The translations under genes were made by a program, and so were the position numbers. The notes under the pieces were generated by a model, which had not been told where the DNA came from, ran no database searches, and saw only the letters and a list, made by a program, of their open reading frames with translations. A DNA stretch of 24,555 nucleotides, taken from DASZTU01 sp035493835 (GTDB lineage: Bacteria > Pseudomonadota > Alphaproteobacteria > Rhizobiales > Devosiaceae). Positions 8,627-17,406 of the stretch are shown one piece after another. How positions within the stretch are numbered: position 1 is the first letter of the stretch; each line of letters begins with the position of its first letter. The DNA lies in NCBI GenBank assembly GCA_035493835.1, contig DATJHO010000143.1:1-24555 (forward strand). Reading direction: 5' to 3'.

Positions 8627-9784
8627 ATGGAGATAATCACATCCACGGCCGAGCTTGCCGCCTTTTGCGAGCGCGCCGAAAACTTCGATTTCGTGACGGT
8701 GGACACCGAGTTCCTGCGCGAGACCACCTACTGGCCGAAGCTGTGTCTGTTGCAGGCTGCCACGGCCGAGGAAGCGGTGCTCGTCGATCCGCTGGCGCGG
8801 GGACTGGATTTGACACCCTTCCTCTCCCTGCTCGCCAGCAACAAGGTGACGAAGGTCTTCCATGCGGCGCGGCAGGACGTCGAAATATTCGTCAAGCTCT
8901 CTGGCCAGGTGCCCGTCAACATGTTCGATACGCAGATCGCGGCTAGCGTTTGCGGCTTCGGCGACAGCGTCTCCTACGACAATCTGGTGCGCGCGGTGAC
9001 CGGCGTCGAACTCGACAAGAGTTCCCGGTTCACCGACTGGTCGGCCCGCCCGCTGACCGAAAAGCAGAGCACCTACGCCCTCGCCGATGTCACGTACCTG
9101 CGCGACATCTATCTCAAGCTCAAGGCGCAGCTCGATGAGACCAATCGCTGGAGCTGGGTCGAGGACGAACTCGATACCCTGAGAAGCATCGACACCTATG
9201 TGGTCCAGCCGGCCCAGGCGTGGGAGCGGCTAAAGATGAAGCTCAACCGCCCGCGCGACCTCGCTGCCCTCAAGGCCCTTGCCGCCTGGCGCGAAAGGCG
9301 GGCGCAGGACAATGACCAGCCCCGCTCCCGCGTGCTCAAGGATGACGCCCTGGCCGAACTCGTGGTGCAGCGGCCGCTGACCGCCGACGCCTTCGACAAG
9401 CTGCGCGCGGTGCCGCGCGGCTATGGCCGTTCCTCCGCTGCCGCCGAGATCATCGCCATCCTCAAGGAGGTCGAGGCGCTGCCCAAATCCGATCTGCCGC
9501 ACCTGCCGGAGCGCCACCGCGGCCCCTCGCCCAAGGGGGCCGTGGGCGACCTCATCCGGGTGCTGCTGAAGGCGGTGTCCGAGCAGAATGGCGTGGCCGC
9601 GCGCATCATCGCCACTTCCGACGAAGTCGATGCGCTGGTGCTCGACGACGAGGCCGACGTGCCGGCGCTCAAAGGCTGGCGGCGCAAGATCTTCGGCGAC
9701 AAGGCGCTGGCCATCAAGCACGGCCAGTTGGGGCTCGCCGCGACGCGCCGCGGCATCGTGGAATTCCCCATTACTGAGAGCTGA
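8627..9784 (+). CDS. rnd: Ribonuclease D
   Basis: RNase D is a 3'-to-5' exoribonuclease that trims tRNA precursors and other structured RNAs. The 385-residue product has the DEDD exonuclease domain: Asp26 and Glu28 (VDTEF), Asp84 (FHAARQD), and Tyr150/Asp154 (YALADVTYL, the DEDDy motif III). An HRDC nucleic-acid-binding domain follows at roughly 205-290 (LAAWRERRAQDNDQPRSRVL). The ATG is preceded by AGGA 11 nt upstream; the open frame continues back to 8495 but lacks conserved sequence there. It is transcribed divergently from aspS across about 195 bases. Its 3' end overlaps the 3' end of the convergent ppx gene by 14 bp. Confidence 0.93.
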   Translation: MEIITSTAELAAFCERAENFDFVTVDTEFLRETTYWPKLCLLQAATAEEAVLVDPLARGLDLTPFLSLLASNKVTKVFHAARQDVEIFVKLSGQVPVNMFDTQIAASVCGFGDSVSYDNLVRAVTGVELDKSSRFTDWSARPLTEKQSTYALADVTYLRDIYLKLKAQLDETNRWSWVEDELDTLRSIDTYVVQPAQAWERLKMKLNRPRDLAALKALAAWRERRAQDNDQPRSRVLKDDALAELVVQRPLTADAFDKLRAVPRGYGRSSAAAEIIAILKEVEALPKSDLPHLPERHRGPSPKGAVGDLIRVLLKAVSEQNGVAARIIATSDEVDALVLDDEADVPALKGWRRKIFGDKALAIKHGQLGLAATRRGIVEFPITES

Positions 9785-11312
9785 CGGCGGCCCGCTTGAA
9801 GCCGGCGACATTGGCTAGCTGATCGAGCCGGCCGGCCAGGTGCTCGCCGTGGAGAAAGGCGAGCTCGGCCGGCACAACAAGGGTCAACACACCGGCCCGC
9901 ACATCAAAACGTAGCCGTGGCAGTACGCCCGCCATGGCCGCCGAGAGTGGATAGGCGACGCGCAGCAAGGCGCCGACCAGGCGCGCGCGCTGCGCGCCGA
10001 CCTCGCCGGCAAGACTCAGCAAGGGATGGCTGACGCCCTTGTGCTTGAGGCCCATGTAACGCACCGCAAGCACATGCGCGAGAAAGGCTCGGCCCGGATG
10101 GTCGACGCCGATCATCGACCCGTAAGCCACCATGTCGACGCTTTGCTCGCCCCGATAGTCGGGATGGCCGCGCCAGCCGATATCGGCCAAATGCGAGGCG
10201 ACCTCGCGCAGCCGCCGCTGCTCCGCCGTCTCGCTCCAACCGATCGCCTCGAGGAGTTGCTCGCCGAAAAGCACAAGGTCGGCCGCATGCGCAGGTGAGC
10301 GGGAACGCAGGAGGTTCATCTCCTCGGCCGCTTGCCTCAGCGGATCGATTGCCTGCTCTTCGGGCGACAGCAGGCTGTAGAGATAGCCCTCACGAACACC
10401 CAAGGCGGAGAAAACGATCTGCTCGAAGCCGCCTACCTTGATCAGTTCACTCATTACCGCAGCGCTATACGGCAAAAGCTCGCGGCGCGCGGAGCTGACG
10501 CTGGATGCGCCCGGGATGGCTTTGCCGGCGCTCGCGGCGGCGATGATATTTTCGCAGAGCGCGACCACCTCGTCGGCCGGCACCATGTAGTGCTGGACCA
10601 TATGGAGGGGATATCGCGACTGCACCTGCATGATCTTGGCGAATGACCGCCAGGTGCCGCCGATAGCGCAAAAGAGCTTGCTCGAATTGCCGGTCAGAAC
10701 CTTCGAGGCCTTGAGCCGGGTATGGGCGAGTGCCGGCGCGCGGCTCGGGGAGCCGCCGCAATCGTCCTGCAGCCGGATAACGCCGAGTTCATGCGTTTCC
10801 CCAACGGCATCATGGCCCCGGACCAGCGAAGAAAGCTCGAGACTGCCGCCCCCCTGGTCGCCAACGACACCCTCGAAATCCGGAATGCCGGCAACGACAC
10901 CGAGTGCGGCGAAGTGGGCTTCCTGCTCGCCGCTCAGCACGCGCACTTCCTCGCCCATCACCTGCTCGATGGCTGCAACGAAGCTCTTGCTGTTGGTGGC
11001 ATCGCGGACGGCTGAGGTTGCGAGCACATGCACCTTGCCGACCCGCATCAGTCGGGCGACGAGGGCGTAGCGCTGCATGGCAGTCAGCGCGCGCTCCATG
11101 TTGGCCTCGGCGATGCGGCCGGTCTGAGCCAGCCCCCGCCCCAGCGCGCTGGCCGTTTTTTCGTTATAGAGCGTCGTCAACGCCCTCGCATGCCGCTCGT
11201 AAACCACGAGCCGCACCGAGTTCGAGCCAATATCCAGCACGGCGACCGGCTCCGCGCCCCGGATTCGCCCCTGGGCTGTCGGATCGGCGTCGGCGCCCCA
11301 GAAATCGTTCAA
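9771..11312 (-). CDS. ppx: Exopolyphosphatase (Ppx/GppA family)
   Basis: This enzyme releases phosphate from the ends of inorganic polyphosphate; some family members also hydrolyse pppGpp. The 513-residue protein has the actin-like ATPase phosphate loops: VLDIGSNSVRL (about 25-35), the catalytic Glu in LSGEQEA (Glu129), and the second loop GDQGGGSLEL (about 151-160). The C-terminal half is HD-like (VASHLADIGWRGHPDYRG). The start is a TTG that overlaps the ppk stop as TTGA. No upstream ATG is possible and IGSNS begins at residue 28, so this start is probable and implies translational coupling to ppk. Pairing with ppk in one operon gives synthesis and breakdown of the same polymer. Its end overlaps rnd, with no visible terminator. 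Confidence 0.9.
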   Translation of the reverse strand: MNDFWGADADPTAQGRIRGAEPVAVLDIGSNSVRLVVYERHARALTTLYNEKTASALGRGLAQTGRIAEANMERALTAMQRYALVARLMRVGKVHVLATSAVRDATNSKSFVAAIEQVMGEEVRVLSGEQEAHFAALGVVAGIPDFEGVVGDQGGGSLELSSLVRGHDAVGETHELGVIRLQDDCGGSPSRAPALAHTRLKASKVLTGNSSKLFCAIGGTWRSFAKIMQVQSRYPLHMVQHYMVPADEVVALCENIIAAASAGKAIPGASSVSSARRELLPYSAAVMSELIKVGGFEQIVFSALGVREGYLYSLLSPEEQAIDPLRQAAEEMNLLRSRSPAHAADLVLFGEQLLEAIGWSETAEQRRLREVASHLADIGWRGHPDYRGEQSVDMVAYGSMIGVDHPGRAFLAHVLAVRYMGLKHKGVSHPLLSLAGEVGAQRARLVGALLRVAYPLSAAMAGVLPRLRFDVRAGVLTLVVPAELAFLHGEHLAGRLDQLANVAGFKRAAVSSQ

Positions 11313-13477
11313 TCGGTTTCGTCCGTTTCACGCGCCAAAGCGCTGCCGCGGCCGGAAAGGCTCGCATGGGTCATGAAGTAATCATGGGCGTTGAAGGGCT
11401 CCTCCCCCTCCTTGAGGCGCACGCGATGGGAGCTCCCGTCGGGTAGCACATCCCAGCTCTGCTGGTTGTCCTTGAGATAAGTCACCATGATACGATCGAG
11501 GATCTGCTGATGCACGGTCTGGTTGACGATCGGCACCATCACCTCGACGCGCCAGTCGAGGTTACGCTCCATCAGGTCGGCCGAGGAGATATAGACCTTC
11601 GCCTTGCGCGAGGGCATCGGCTGGCCCTGCCCGAAGCAATAGATGCGCGAATGCTCGAGGAAGCGGCCGACCACCGATTTGACGTGGATGTTATCCGAAA
11701 AGCCCGGAATGCCCGGCCGGAGACAGCAGATCCCGCGCACGATCAGTTCGACCTTCACCCCGGCCTGGCTCGCCGCATAAAGCGAGTCGATGATCTGCGC
11801 ATCGACCAGCGAGTTCATCTTCAGCCAGATATTGGCCGGTTCGCCGCGCTGGGCGTGGCCGATTTCCCTGGCGATGCAATCAAGCAGCGTCTGCCGCAGA
11901 TTGACCGGCGAAGCGGCGATCGATTCGAGTTCGGTCGGCCGGGCATAACCGGTGATGAAGTTGAACACCCGCGCCACGTCCCGCGTGATCGAGGGGTCGG
12001 TGGTGAAATAGCTGAGGTCGGTATAAATCTTGGCCGTGATCGGGTGGTAGTTGCCGGTGCCGATGTGGCAATAGCTCATCAGCTTGCCCTGCTCGCGGCG
12101 CACCACCTGGCTCATCTTGGCGTGGGTCTTCAACTCGATGAAGCCGAACACCACCTGCGCGCCGGCCCGCTCGAGGTCGCGGGCCCAGCGGATATTGGCC
12201 TCCTCGTCGAAGCGCGCCTTGAGCTCGACCAGCGCGGTCACCGACTTGCCCGCCTCGGCCGCCATCACCAGCGCCTTGACGATCGGCGAATTGGCCGAGG
12301 TGCGGTAGAGCGTCTGTTTGATAGCCACGACATCCGCATCGCGCGCCGCCTGCATCAGAAACTGCGCCACCACGTCAAAGCTCTCGAACGGGTGGTGAAC
12401 GAGCAGGTCCTTCTGCTTGATGGCGGCGAAGAGGTCGCCGTTGAAATCGCGCACCCGCTCGGGGAAGCGCGCCTGGTAGGACGGAAATTTCAGGTCCGGG
12501 CGATCGATGTCGCAAATCTTGGCCGCATCGGCGAGGCCGAGAAAGCCTTCCACTTCAAATGTATCCTCGGGCGAGGCATGCAGCCTTTCGCTGATCTGCC
12601 GGCGCAATGCCCGCGGCATGCGCTTTTCGATCTCAAGCCGGATCACCTGGCCGCGCCGGCGCTGGCGCAGGGCGGTCTCGAACTCGACCACCAGATCCGC
12701 CGCCTCGTCGTCGATTTCGATCTCGCTGTCGCGGATGATGCGGAACGAGCCCGAGCCGATGACCTCGTATCCCGGAAACATCTTGTGCAGGAACAGGTTG
12801 ATCAGCGTGTCGATGGTCACGACCTCGATCCGCCCCTCGGCGGCAAGGCTCGACGGCAGGCTGATGAAGCGGTCGAGATTGCTCGGCACGCGAACGAGCG
12901 CCGTGAGCGTGGTCGAGGCATTCGGCCGGCTGAGCTCGAAGGCGAGGGTAAAGCCGAGATTGGGAATGAACGGGAACGGATGCGCCGGATCGACCGCGAT
13001 CGGTGTCAATACCGGCACGATCTCCTCGCGGAAGAGCTTCTGCAGGTATCTGAGCTGGTCCGGCGACAGGTCGTTGGCCTCGTGGATGACCACGTTGTGC
13101 GCGAACAGCTCTTCGCGCAGGCTCTGCCAGGCGTCCTGCTGCTCGAGGTTGAGGTGCTGCGTGAGATTGGCGATCTCCTCAAGCTGCTCGATGGGGGTCA
13201 GTCCATCCACGCTCTGCTTGCTGAGCCCGGCGCGCACCTGGTTCTTGAGGCCGGCCACCCGGACCATGAAGAACTCGTCGAGATTGATGGCCGAGATCGA
13301 CAGAAACCGCAGCCGTTCGAGCAGCGGATGCGCCTCGTTCCCCGCCTCCTCCAGCACGCGCATGTTGAACTGCAGCCAACTTACCTCGCGATTGACGAAG
13401 CGGGCGGGGCTCTTCTGCAGCGCCTCCACATCGGGCGTCGCCTGCTCGATGTCGGCGATTTCGCTCAGTTCATTCAT
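11309..13477 (-). CDS. ppk: Polyphosphate kinase 1
   Basis: PPK1 polymerises the gamma-phosphate of ATP into polyphosphate. The 722-residue length is normal. Domains in order: N-terminal (FVNREVSWLQFNMRVLEEA from about 27), the middle domain (HPFPFIPNLGFTLAFEL), and two phospholipase D-like C-terminal domains. The autophosphorylated histidine is His452 (LKTHAKM) and the second active-site histidine is His609 (GRFLEHSRIY); the segment CHIGTGNYHPITAKIYTD follows the first. The ATG start overlaps the hda stop by 8 bp and its stop overlaps the ppx start by 4 bp. That places it in the middle of a tightly packed operon (permease, hda, ppk, ppx). No Pho box was seen in front of the operon. Confidence 0.95.
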   Translation of the reverse strand: MNELSEIADIEQATPDVEALQKSPARFVNREVSWLQFNMRVLEEAGNEAHPLLERLRFLSISAINLDEFFMVRVAGLKNQVRAGLSKQSVDGLTPIEQLEEIANLTQHLNLEQQDAWQSLREELFAHNVVIHEANDLSPDQLRYLQKLFREEIVPVLTPIAVDPAHPFPFIPNLGFTLAFELSRPNASTTLTALVRVPSNLDRFISLPSSLAAEGRIEVVTIDTLINLFLHKMFPGYEVIGSGSFRIIRDSEIEIDDEAADLVVEFETALRQRRRGQVIRLEIEKRMPRALRRQISERLHASPEDTFEVEGFLGLADAAKICDIDRPDLKFPSYQARFPERVRDFNGDLFAAIKQKDLLVHHPFESFDVVAQFLMQAARDADVVAIKQTLYRTSANSPIVKALVMAAEAGKSVTALVELKARFDEEANIRWARDLERAGAQVVFGFIELKTHAKMSQVVRREQGKLMSYCHIGTGNYHPITAKIYTDLSYFTTDPSITRDVARVFNFITGYARPTELESIAASPVNLRQTLLDCIAREIGHAQRGEPANIWLKMNSLVDAQIIDSLYAASQAGVKVELIVRGICCLRPGIPGFSDNIHVKSVVGRFLEHSRIYCFGQGQPMPSRKAKVYISSADLMERNLDWRVEVMVPIVNQTVHQQILDRIMVTYLKDNQQSWDVLPDGSSHRVRLKEGEEPFNAHDYFMTHASLSGRGSALARETDETD

Positions 13478-14240
13478 CGTCCGCCTCCCAATCGAGCCCT
13501 TCGGCTTCTTCTCCGCGGCAGGCCCGCCTCTGTCGCAGCGCCTCGGCCGCCACGGAGCGGGTTATAGCCGTCCCGCGGGCCAGCGCCAGCCGATCCATCA
13601 ATTCGGCGAGCGCCACCACTTCCGCGGGCGAACGCTCCATGCGCGAGGCAACATACCCGATTACGCGCGGATCGACGGCGATCTGGCGGTCGCTGAACAG
13701 CTTTATCAGCATTTGAGCCAACTCGATGTCCTTGGCCGTGGCTACGAGCAGCAGCGTCGCGAGCCGCGCCCGCGACCGCAGGTCCTCGGTGGCATAGGGC
13801 CAGTTCGCCACTGGCTCACGAGCCGTCATCAGCAGTGCCCGGCCGTCGCGCATGCTCTGATTCACCAGGTGAAACAAGGCATTTTCATCATACCCCGGAC
13901 GATCCACGTCCTCAATCAGCAGCGGCGCAACCCCGCCCTGCCCCGCCAGCCGCCCGAGATCGGCCGGCGCCGGGGATTGCGCCCCGGCGCGCGCGACCCA
14001 GATGCGCGCCAGATGCGACTTGCCGGATTTTGGGGGACCAACGAGGAGCGTCAGCGGCCCCGGCCAGCTGGGAAACGCCGTCAGGTGTAAAAAGGCGAGC
14101 CTGTTGCCCTCCCCGACGACGAAATCAGCCTCGTCGTGGGAAGGCTCGTGGCCAAAATCCAGCGGCAGCTGCCCGTCCACCGCAAACGGGGTCCCGTCGG
14201 TGGGCTCAGTCGGCGGCGTTGTGGTTGACACTCGTGGCAC
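13470..14240 (-). CDS. hdaA: DnaA regulatory inactivator HdaA (Hda)
   Basis: HdaA with the DNA-loaded beta clamp stimulates ATP hydrolysis by DnaA after initiation (RIDA), preventing re-replication. The 256-residue DnaA-like AAA+ protein has a clamp-binding box QLPLDF (residues 24-29), Walker A GPPKSGKS (68-75), Walker B LLIEDVD (107-113), an arginine-containing box DLRSRARLAT (about 153-162, the expected arginine finger), and sensor 2 SRMERSP around Arg203. It lacks the DnaA DNA-binding domain. The long low-complexity N-terminus before the clamp box (Thr/Pro-rich) depends on a GTG start at 14240, which overlaps the permease gene by 35 bp. A second GTG at 14231, or the GTG just before the clamp box, is possible. 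The gene is co-transcribed with ppk, as in Caulobacter and rhizobia. Confidence 0.9.
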   Translation of the reverse strand: MPRVSTTTPPTEPTDGTPFAVDGQLPLDFGHEPSHDEADFVVGEGNRLAFLHLTAFPSWPGPLTLLVGPPKSGKSHLARIWVARAGAQSPAPADLGRLAGQGGVAPLLIEDVDRPGYDENALFHLVNQSMRDGRALLMTAREPVANWPYATEDLRSRARLATLLLVATAKDIELAQMLIKLFSDRQIAVDPRVIGYVASRMERSPAEVVALAELMDRLALARGTAITRSVAAEALRQRRACRGEEAEGLDWEADDE

Positions 14241-15300
14241 CGTTCTGTCCGAGGTAAAGCTGGCTCTGCTTGTATTTCTGCACCGAAAAGCGGGTCAGGA
14301 CGCCCGCAATGGCCGAAAGCGGCACGGCGAGCAACAGGCCCACAAAGCCGAAAAGCGACGAGAACGCAAACAGCGAGAACATCAGCCACACCGGATTAAT
14401 GCCGATGCTGGAGCCCACGAGCTTGGGATAAAGGACGTTACCCTCGAGGAACTGGCCCACCATGAAAATCAGGAAAACCAGGAGGATCAGCGGCCAATTA
14501 GGCCAGAACTGCACCGTGGCGATGATCATGGACAGAATGAAGCCGACCAGAAAGCCAATGAACGGAATGAAGCTGATGAGGCCGGTGATGAGCCCAATGG
14601 CGAGGCCGAAGCTGATGCCGCTGATCGACAGGGCCGTGGCGTAATAGAGGGTGAGGAAAAGCACCACGCTGCCCTGCCCCCGCACCACGCCCGCCATCGA
14701 CTGGTCGATCTCGTTCAGGATCTGCCGCACCTCATGCTTGTGATCGAGCGGCAGCAGGCGATCGATCCCTTCGACCATCCCTTGCCAATCGAGCAGCAGA
14801 TAGAAGGCAACCACCGGCGTGACGATGACGATGGCGAGCCCCGAAATGAAGGTCAAACCGCTCTGGGCGATATAGGCCGTGACGTTGGCCGTTATCCCCG
14901 GCAGATTATTGAGCCAATCGGTGAGGCTCGTTTCGAACTGGGCCACCCGTTCGGCACCGAGCCATTCGTTGAGGGCCGGAACCCACTGGTTGGCGAGCGA
15001 CCGCAGGCTGTTGACGTAGCCGGGGAGCCGGAACAGCAGGCCGATGAGCTGCTGGACGACCAGCGGCAGGATCAACACCATAATGCCGACAATTATCGCC
15101 AGCACGATGAAGAGCACGACAGCGGTGGACCAGGCGCGGTTGAGTTTCGTCTTCTCGACAAGCCCGACCACCGGATTCAGCACATAGGCAAGCGCCAGGC
15201 CGATCACGAACGGAAGCAGGATACCGCGAAAGGTCCAGATGACGATCAGGCTGACGACCGCCACACCTACCCAAATCAGGACTTGGTTTCTGAGCGTCAT
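14206..15300 (-). CDS. AI-2E family transporter (PerM/UPF0118-like)
   Basis: A multi-pass inner-membrane protein of 364 residues and the first gene of the hda-ppk-ppx operon. It has the family layout: two N-terminal helices (LIWVGVAVVSLIVIWTF; GILLPFVIGLALAYVLNP), a third after the KTKLNR loop, a long extracytoplasmic region (about 95-145), and a cluster of C-terminal helices including GLITGLISFIPFIGFLVGF and the conserved VGQFLEGNVLYPKLVGSSIGI. Members include autoinducer-2 exporters and sodium/proton antiporters, so the substrate cannot be predicted. I chose the ATG at 15300 over the adjacent in-frame TTG at 15303; the ribosome-binding site is weak (AAGG). Its 3' end overlaps hda. It is divergent from purM across 123 bases. 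Confidence 0.88.
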   Translation of the reverse strand: MTLRNQVLIWVGVAVVSLIVIWTFRGILLPFVIGLALAYVLNPVVGLVEKTKLNRAWSTAVVLFIVLAIIVGIMVLILPLVVQQLIGLLFRLPGYVNSLRSLANQWVPALNEWLGAERVAQFETSLTDWLNNLPGITANVTAYIAQSGLTFISGLAIVIVTPVVAFYLLLDWQGMVEGIDRLLPLDHKHEVRQILNEIDQSMAGVVRGQGSVVLFLTLYYATALSISGISFGLAIGLITGLISFIPFIGFLVGFILSMIIATVQFWPNWPLILLVFLIFMVGQFLEGNVLYPKLVGSSIGINPVWLMFSLFAFSSLFGFVGLLLAVPLSAIAGVLTRFSVQKYKQSQLYLGQNGATSVNHNAAD

Positions 15301-15314
15301 CAAACGGGCAACCC

Positions 15315-15343
15315 TTGCGTCCCTGTGGTGGAGCCTTTATCAG
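15315..15343 (+). promoter_or_regulatory. Candidate purM promoter
   Basis: TTGCGT and TATCAG with an exact 17-bp spacer lie 80 bases upstream of the purM ATG. Four of six bases match the consensus at each box. It sits in the divergent region shared with the permease-hda-ppk-ppx operon. Confidence 0.4.
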
Positions 15344-15423
15344 CGCTTATAGCGGCGAGGCCCGGAAAACCCAGTGGTCATCGGTCCGGCCGCATCCATT
15401 TGCATCCAACCGGCCAGAGGCCC

Positions 15424-16500
15424 ATGTCCGACGCGCAAAACCTGCCACCAAACGGGCTTTCGTACAAGCAGGCCGGCGTCGACATCGATGCCGGCAATGC
15501 CCTTGTCGAGGCCATCAAGCCGGCGGTGCGTTCGACGCGGCGCCCCGGAGCCGACGCCGAGATTGGCGGTTTCGGTGGGCTTTTCGACCTCAAGGCGGCC
15601 GGATTCGTCGATCCGGTGCTTGTGGCGGCCAATGATGGGGTCGGCACCAAGCTGAAGATCGCCATCGAAAGCGGTAACCATTCGACCATCGGCATCGACC
15701 TCGTCGCGATGTGTGTCAACGACATTATCGTGCAGGGCGCCGAACCGCTGTTCTTCCTCGACTATTTTGCTACCGGCCGGCTCGACGTCGCCGCAGGGAC
15801 CGCGATTGTCGAAGGCATTGCCGAGGGCTGCCGGCTCGCCGGCTGCGCCCTCATCGGCGGCGAGACGGCCGAAATGCCGGGCATGTACGCCGATAAGGAT
15901 TATGATCTCGCAGGCTTTGCGGTCGGCGCCGCCGAACGGGGCACGCTGCTGCCGCGCGGCGACCTTTCGGCCGGCGACACGCTCATTGCCCTTGCCTCGT
16001 CCGGCGTCCACTCCAACGGTTTTTCGCTGGTGCGCAGGATCGTCGAGATTTCGGGGATGGATTGGTATCTCCCCGCCCCGTTCGATGAGCAGAAGACGCT
16101 CAGCGACGCGCTGCTCACCCCGACGCGCATTTACGTCAAGCCGCTGCTCGCCGCCCTCAGGGCCGGCCTCGGCATCAAGGCGATGGCGCACATCACCGGC
16201 GGCGGCTTCATCGACAATATTCCGCGCGTGCTGCCGGATGACCTGGCCGCGCACGTGAATCTCGACGCGCTCAACGTGCCTCGGGTCTTTGGCTGGCTGT
16301 CGCGGGTCGGTGGGCTGGGGGAGCGTGAAATGCTTCGCACCTTCAATTGCGGCGCCGGCATGATCCTCGCGGTTGCCAGCGCCGACGCTCAAAAGTTGGT
16401 CGATTTGCTGGCCGCCGAAGGCGAGACTGCCGCCATCGTCGGCGAACTGCGGCCGCGCACCGGGGAGCCGGTAACATTCGAGGGCAAGCTGGCGCTGTGA
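15424..16500 (+). CDS. purM: Phosphoribosylformylglycinamidine cyclo-ligase (AIR synthetase)
   Basis: PurM closes the imidazole ring, converting FGAM and ATP to 5-aminoimidazole ribonucleotide, step 5 of purine synthesis. The 358-residue product matches the family throughout: SYKQAGVDIDAGNALVEAIK at the N-terminus, the glycine-rich GGFGGLFDL, the ATP-binding loop NDGVGTKLKIA, VNDIIVQGAEPLFFLDYFA, LIGGETAEMPGMY, LASSGVHSNGFSLVR and AHITGGGFIDNIPRVLP. The ATG has AGAGG 4 nt upstream. The same reading frame is open for 1.4 kb further upstream, antisense to the permease and hda genes; that extension is not coding. purN follows after 52 bases, presumably in one transcript. Confidence 0.97.
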   Translation: MSDAQNLPPNGLSYKQAGVDIDAGNALVEAIKPAVRSTRRPGADAEIGGFGGLFDLKAAGFVDPVLVAANDGVGTKLKIAIESGNHSTIGIDLVAMCVNDIIVQGAEPLFFLDYFATGRLDVAAGTAIVEGIAEGCRLAGCALIGGETAEMPGMYADKDYDLAGFAVGAAERGTLLPRGDLSAGDTLIALASSGVHSNGFSLVRRIVEISGMDWYLPAPFDEQKTLSDALLTPTRIYVKPLLAALRAGLGIKAMAHITGGGFIDNIPRVLPDDLAAHVNLDALNVPRVFGWLSRVGGLGEREMLRTFNCGAGMILAVASADAQKLVDLLAAEGETAAIVGELRPRTGEPVTFEGKLAL

Positions 16501-16552
16501 TTCAGGGCTGGTTCGCAATCTGGGCCTTGGCCCCAAACTCCGACTCGAGAAA

Positions 16553-17146
16553 ATGACTAAAAAACGCGTTGCCATCCTGATCTCCGGCCGCGGCTCGAAC
16601 ATGGAAGCGCTGATCCGCGCGGCCGAGGCGGCCGAGTATCCCGGCGAGATCGTCGGCGTTTTGTCGAACAAGGCCGATGCCGGCGGGCTCGCCATCGCCG
16701 CCGCGGCCGGCATTGCCACGGCCGTCCGCTCCCACAAGGACTTTTCCGACCGGGAAGCGTTCGATGCCGAGCTCGACGCCGTGCTCCACGGCTGGAACGC
16801 GGAAATCGTCTGCCTCGCCGGCTTCATGCGCCTCCTTTCGCCGGGCCTGACCGCGAAATGGGAGGGCCGGATGCTGAACATCCACCCTTCCCTTCTTCCC
16901 GAGTTCAAGGGGCTTCACACCCATGACCGGGTGCTGGAGGCCGGCCGCGCCGAGCACGGCTGCACCGTCCACTTTGTCACCGCCGACCTCGATGACGGCC
17001 CGCCCATCCTCCAGTCCCGCATCCCGGTGCTGCCCGGCGACACCGCCGAAAGCCTCGCCGCCCGCGTGCTGGTTGCCGAACACCGGACCTATCCCGAAGC
17101 GCTCGCCATGGTCTGCCGCGGCGAGGCGGTGTTCCGGCGGGGATAA
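16553..17146 (+). CDS. purN: Phosphoribosylglycinamide formyltransferase (GAR transformylase)
   Basis: PurN transfers a formyl group from 10-formyltetrahydrofolate to GAR, step 3 of purine synthesis. The 197 residues are the standard length. The phosphate-binding ISGRGSNM is at 10-17. The catalytic triad is Asn109 and His111 (MLNIHPSLLPEFKG) and Asp147 (DLDDGPPI), equivalent to E. coli Asn106, His108 and Asp144. The folate-binding region has CLAGFMRLLSP. The ATG follows GAGA 3 nt upstream, a weak site, consistent with expression from the purM transcript. The gene is very GC-rich; a long antisense frame across it is a shadow. Confidence 0.96.
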   Translation: MTKKRVAILISGRGSNMEALIRAAEAAEYPGEIVGVLSNKADAGGLAIAAAAGIATAVRSHKDFSDREAFDAELDAVLHGWNAEIVCLAGFMRLLSPGLTAKWEGRMLNIHPSLLPEFKGLHTHDRVLEAGRAEHGCTVHFVTADLDDGPPILQSRIPVLPGDTAESLAARVLVAEHRTYPEALAMVCRGEAVFRRG

Positions 17147-17190
17147 ACCGCGGGCATCCGCCAGCGCCTCCACGCTCGCAACACCCCAAA

Positions 17191-17267
17191 CCTCATGGTG
17201 AGCCTGTCGAACCATGGGCCACAAACTCCGGACCGCAACCTCGCCGTTCGACAGGCTCAGGGTGAGG
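17191..17267. repeat. REP-like palindromic intergenic element, family A
   Basis: Two 22-base arms in inverted orientation, at 17191-17212 and 17246-17267, share the core GTTCGACAGGCTCA and TGAGG with 3 mismatches. They are separated by 33 bases. The core resembles a dispersed repeat common between genes in many alphaproteobacteria. It lies between purN and the EamA transporter and could end the pur transcript. Confidence 0.65.
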
Positions 17268-17406
17268 CTGCCAGGCTCGAGCCTCCTGCAACCAAAGCTC
17301 CCGCCTCCGCATCGAACGCATCACCGAAATTGATGGTAGCCATCGTCAAAATCGGTTCGACGCCCCCCACATTGCTGCATAAGGTCGGCACAAAGGGAGA
17401 ACAATC

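Noticed and set aside
11510..14090. Two long plus-strand frames across ppk and hda
   Set aside because: Both are antisense to strongly conserved genes and have no ribosome-binding site or domain.
14002..15423. A 474-codon upstream extension of purM
   Set aside because: PurM homology begins at the ATG at 15424; the extension is antisense to the permease and hda genes.
15340..16908. A 522-codon minus-strand frame over purM and purN
   Set aside because: It mirrors two clear core genes and shows no domain.
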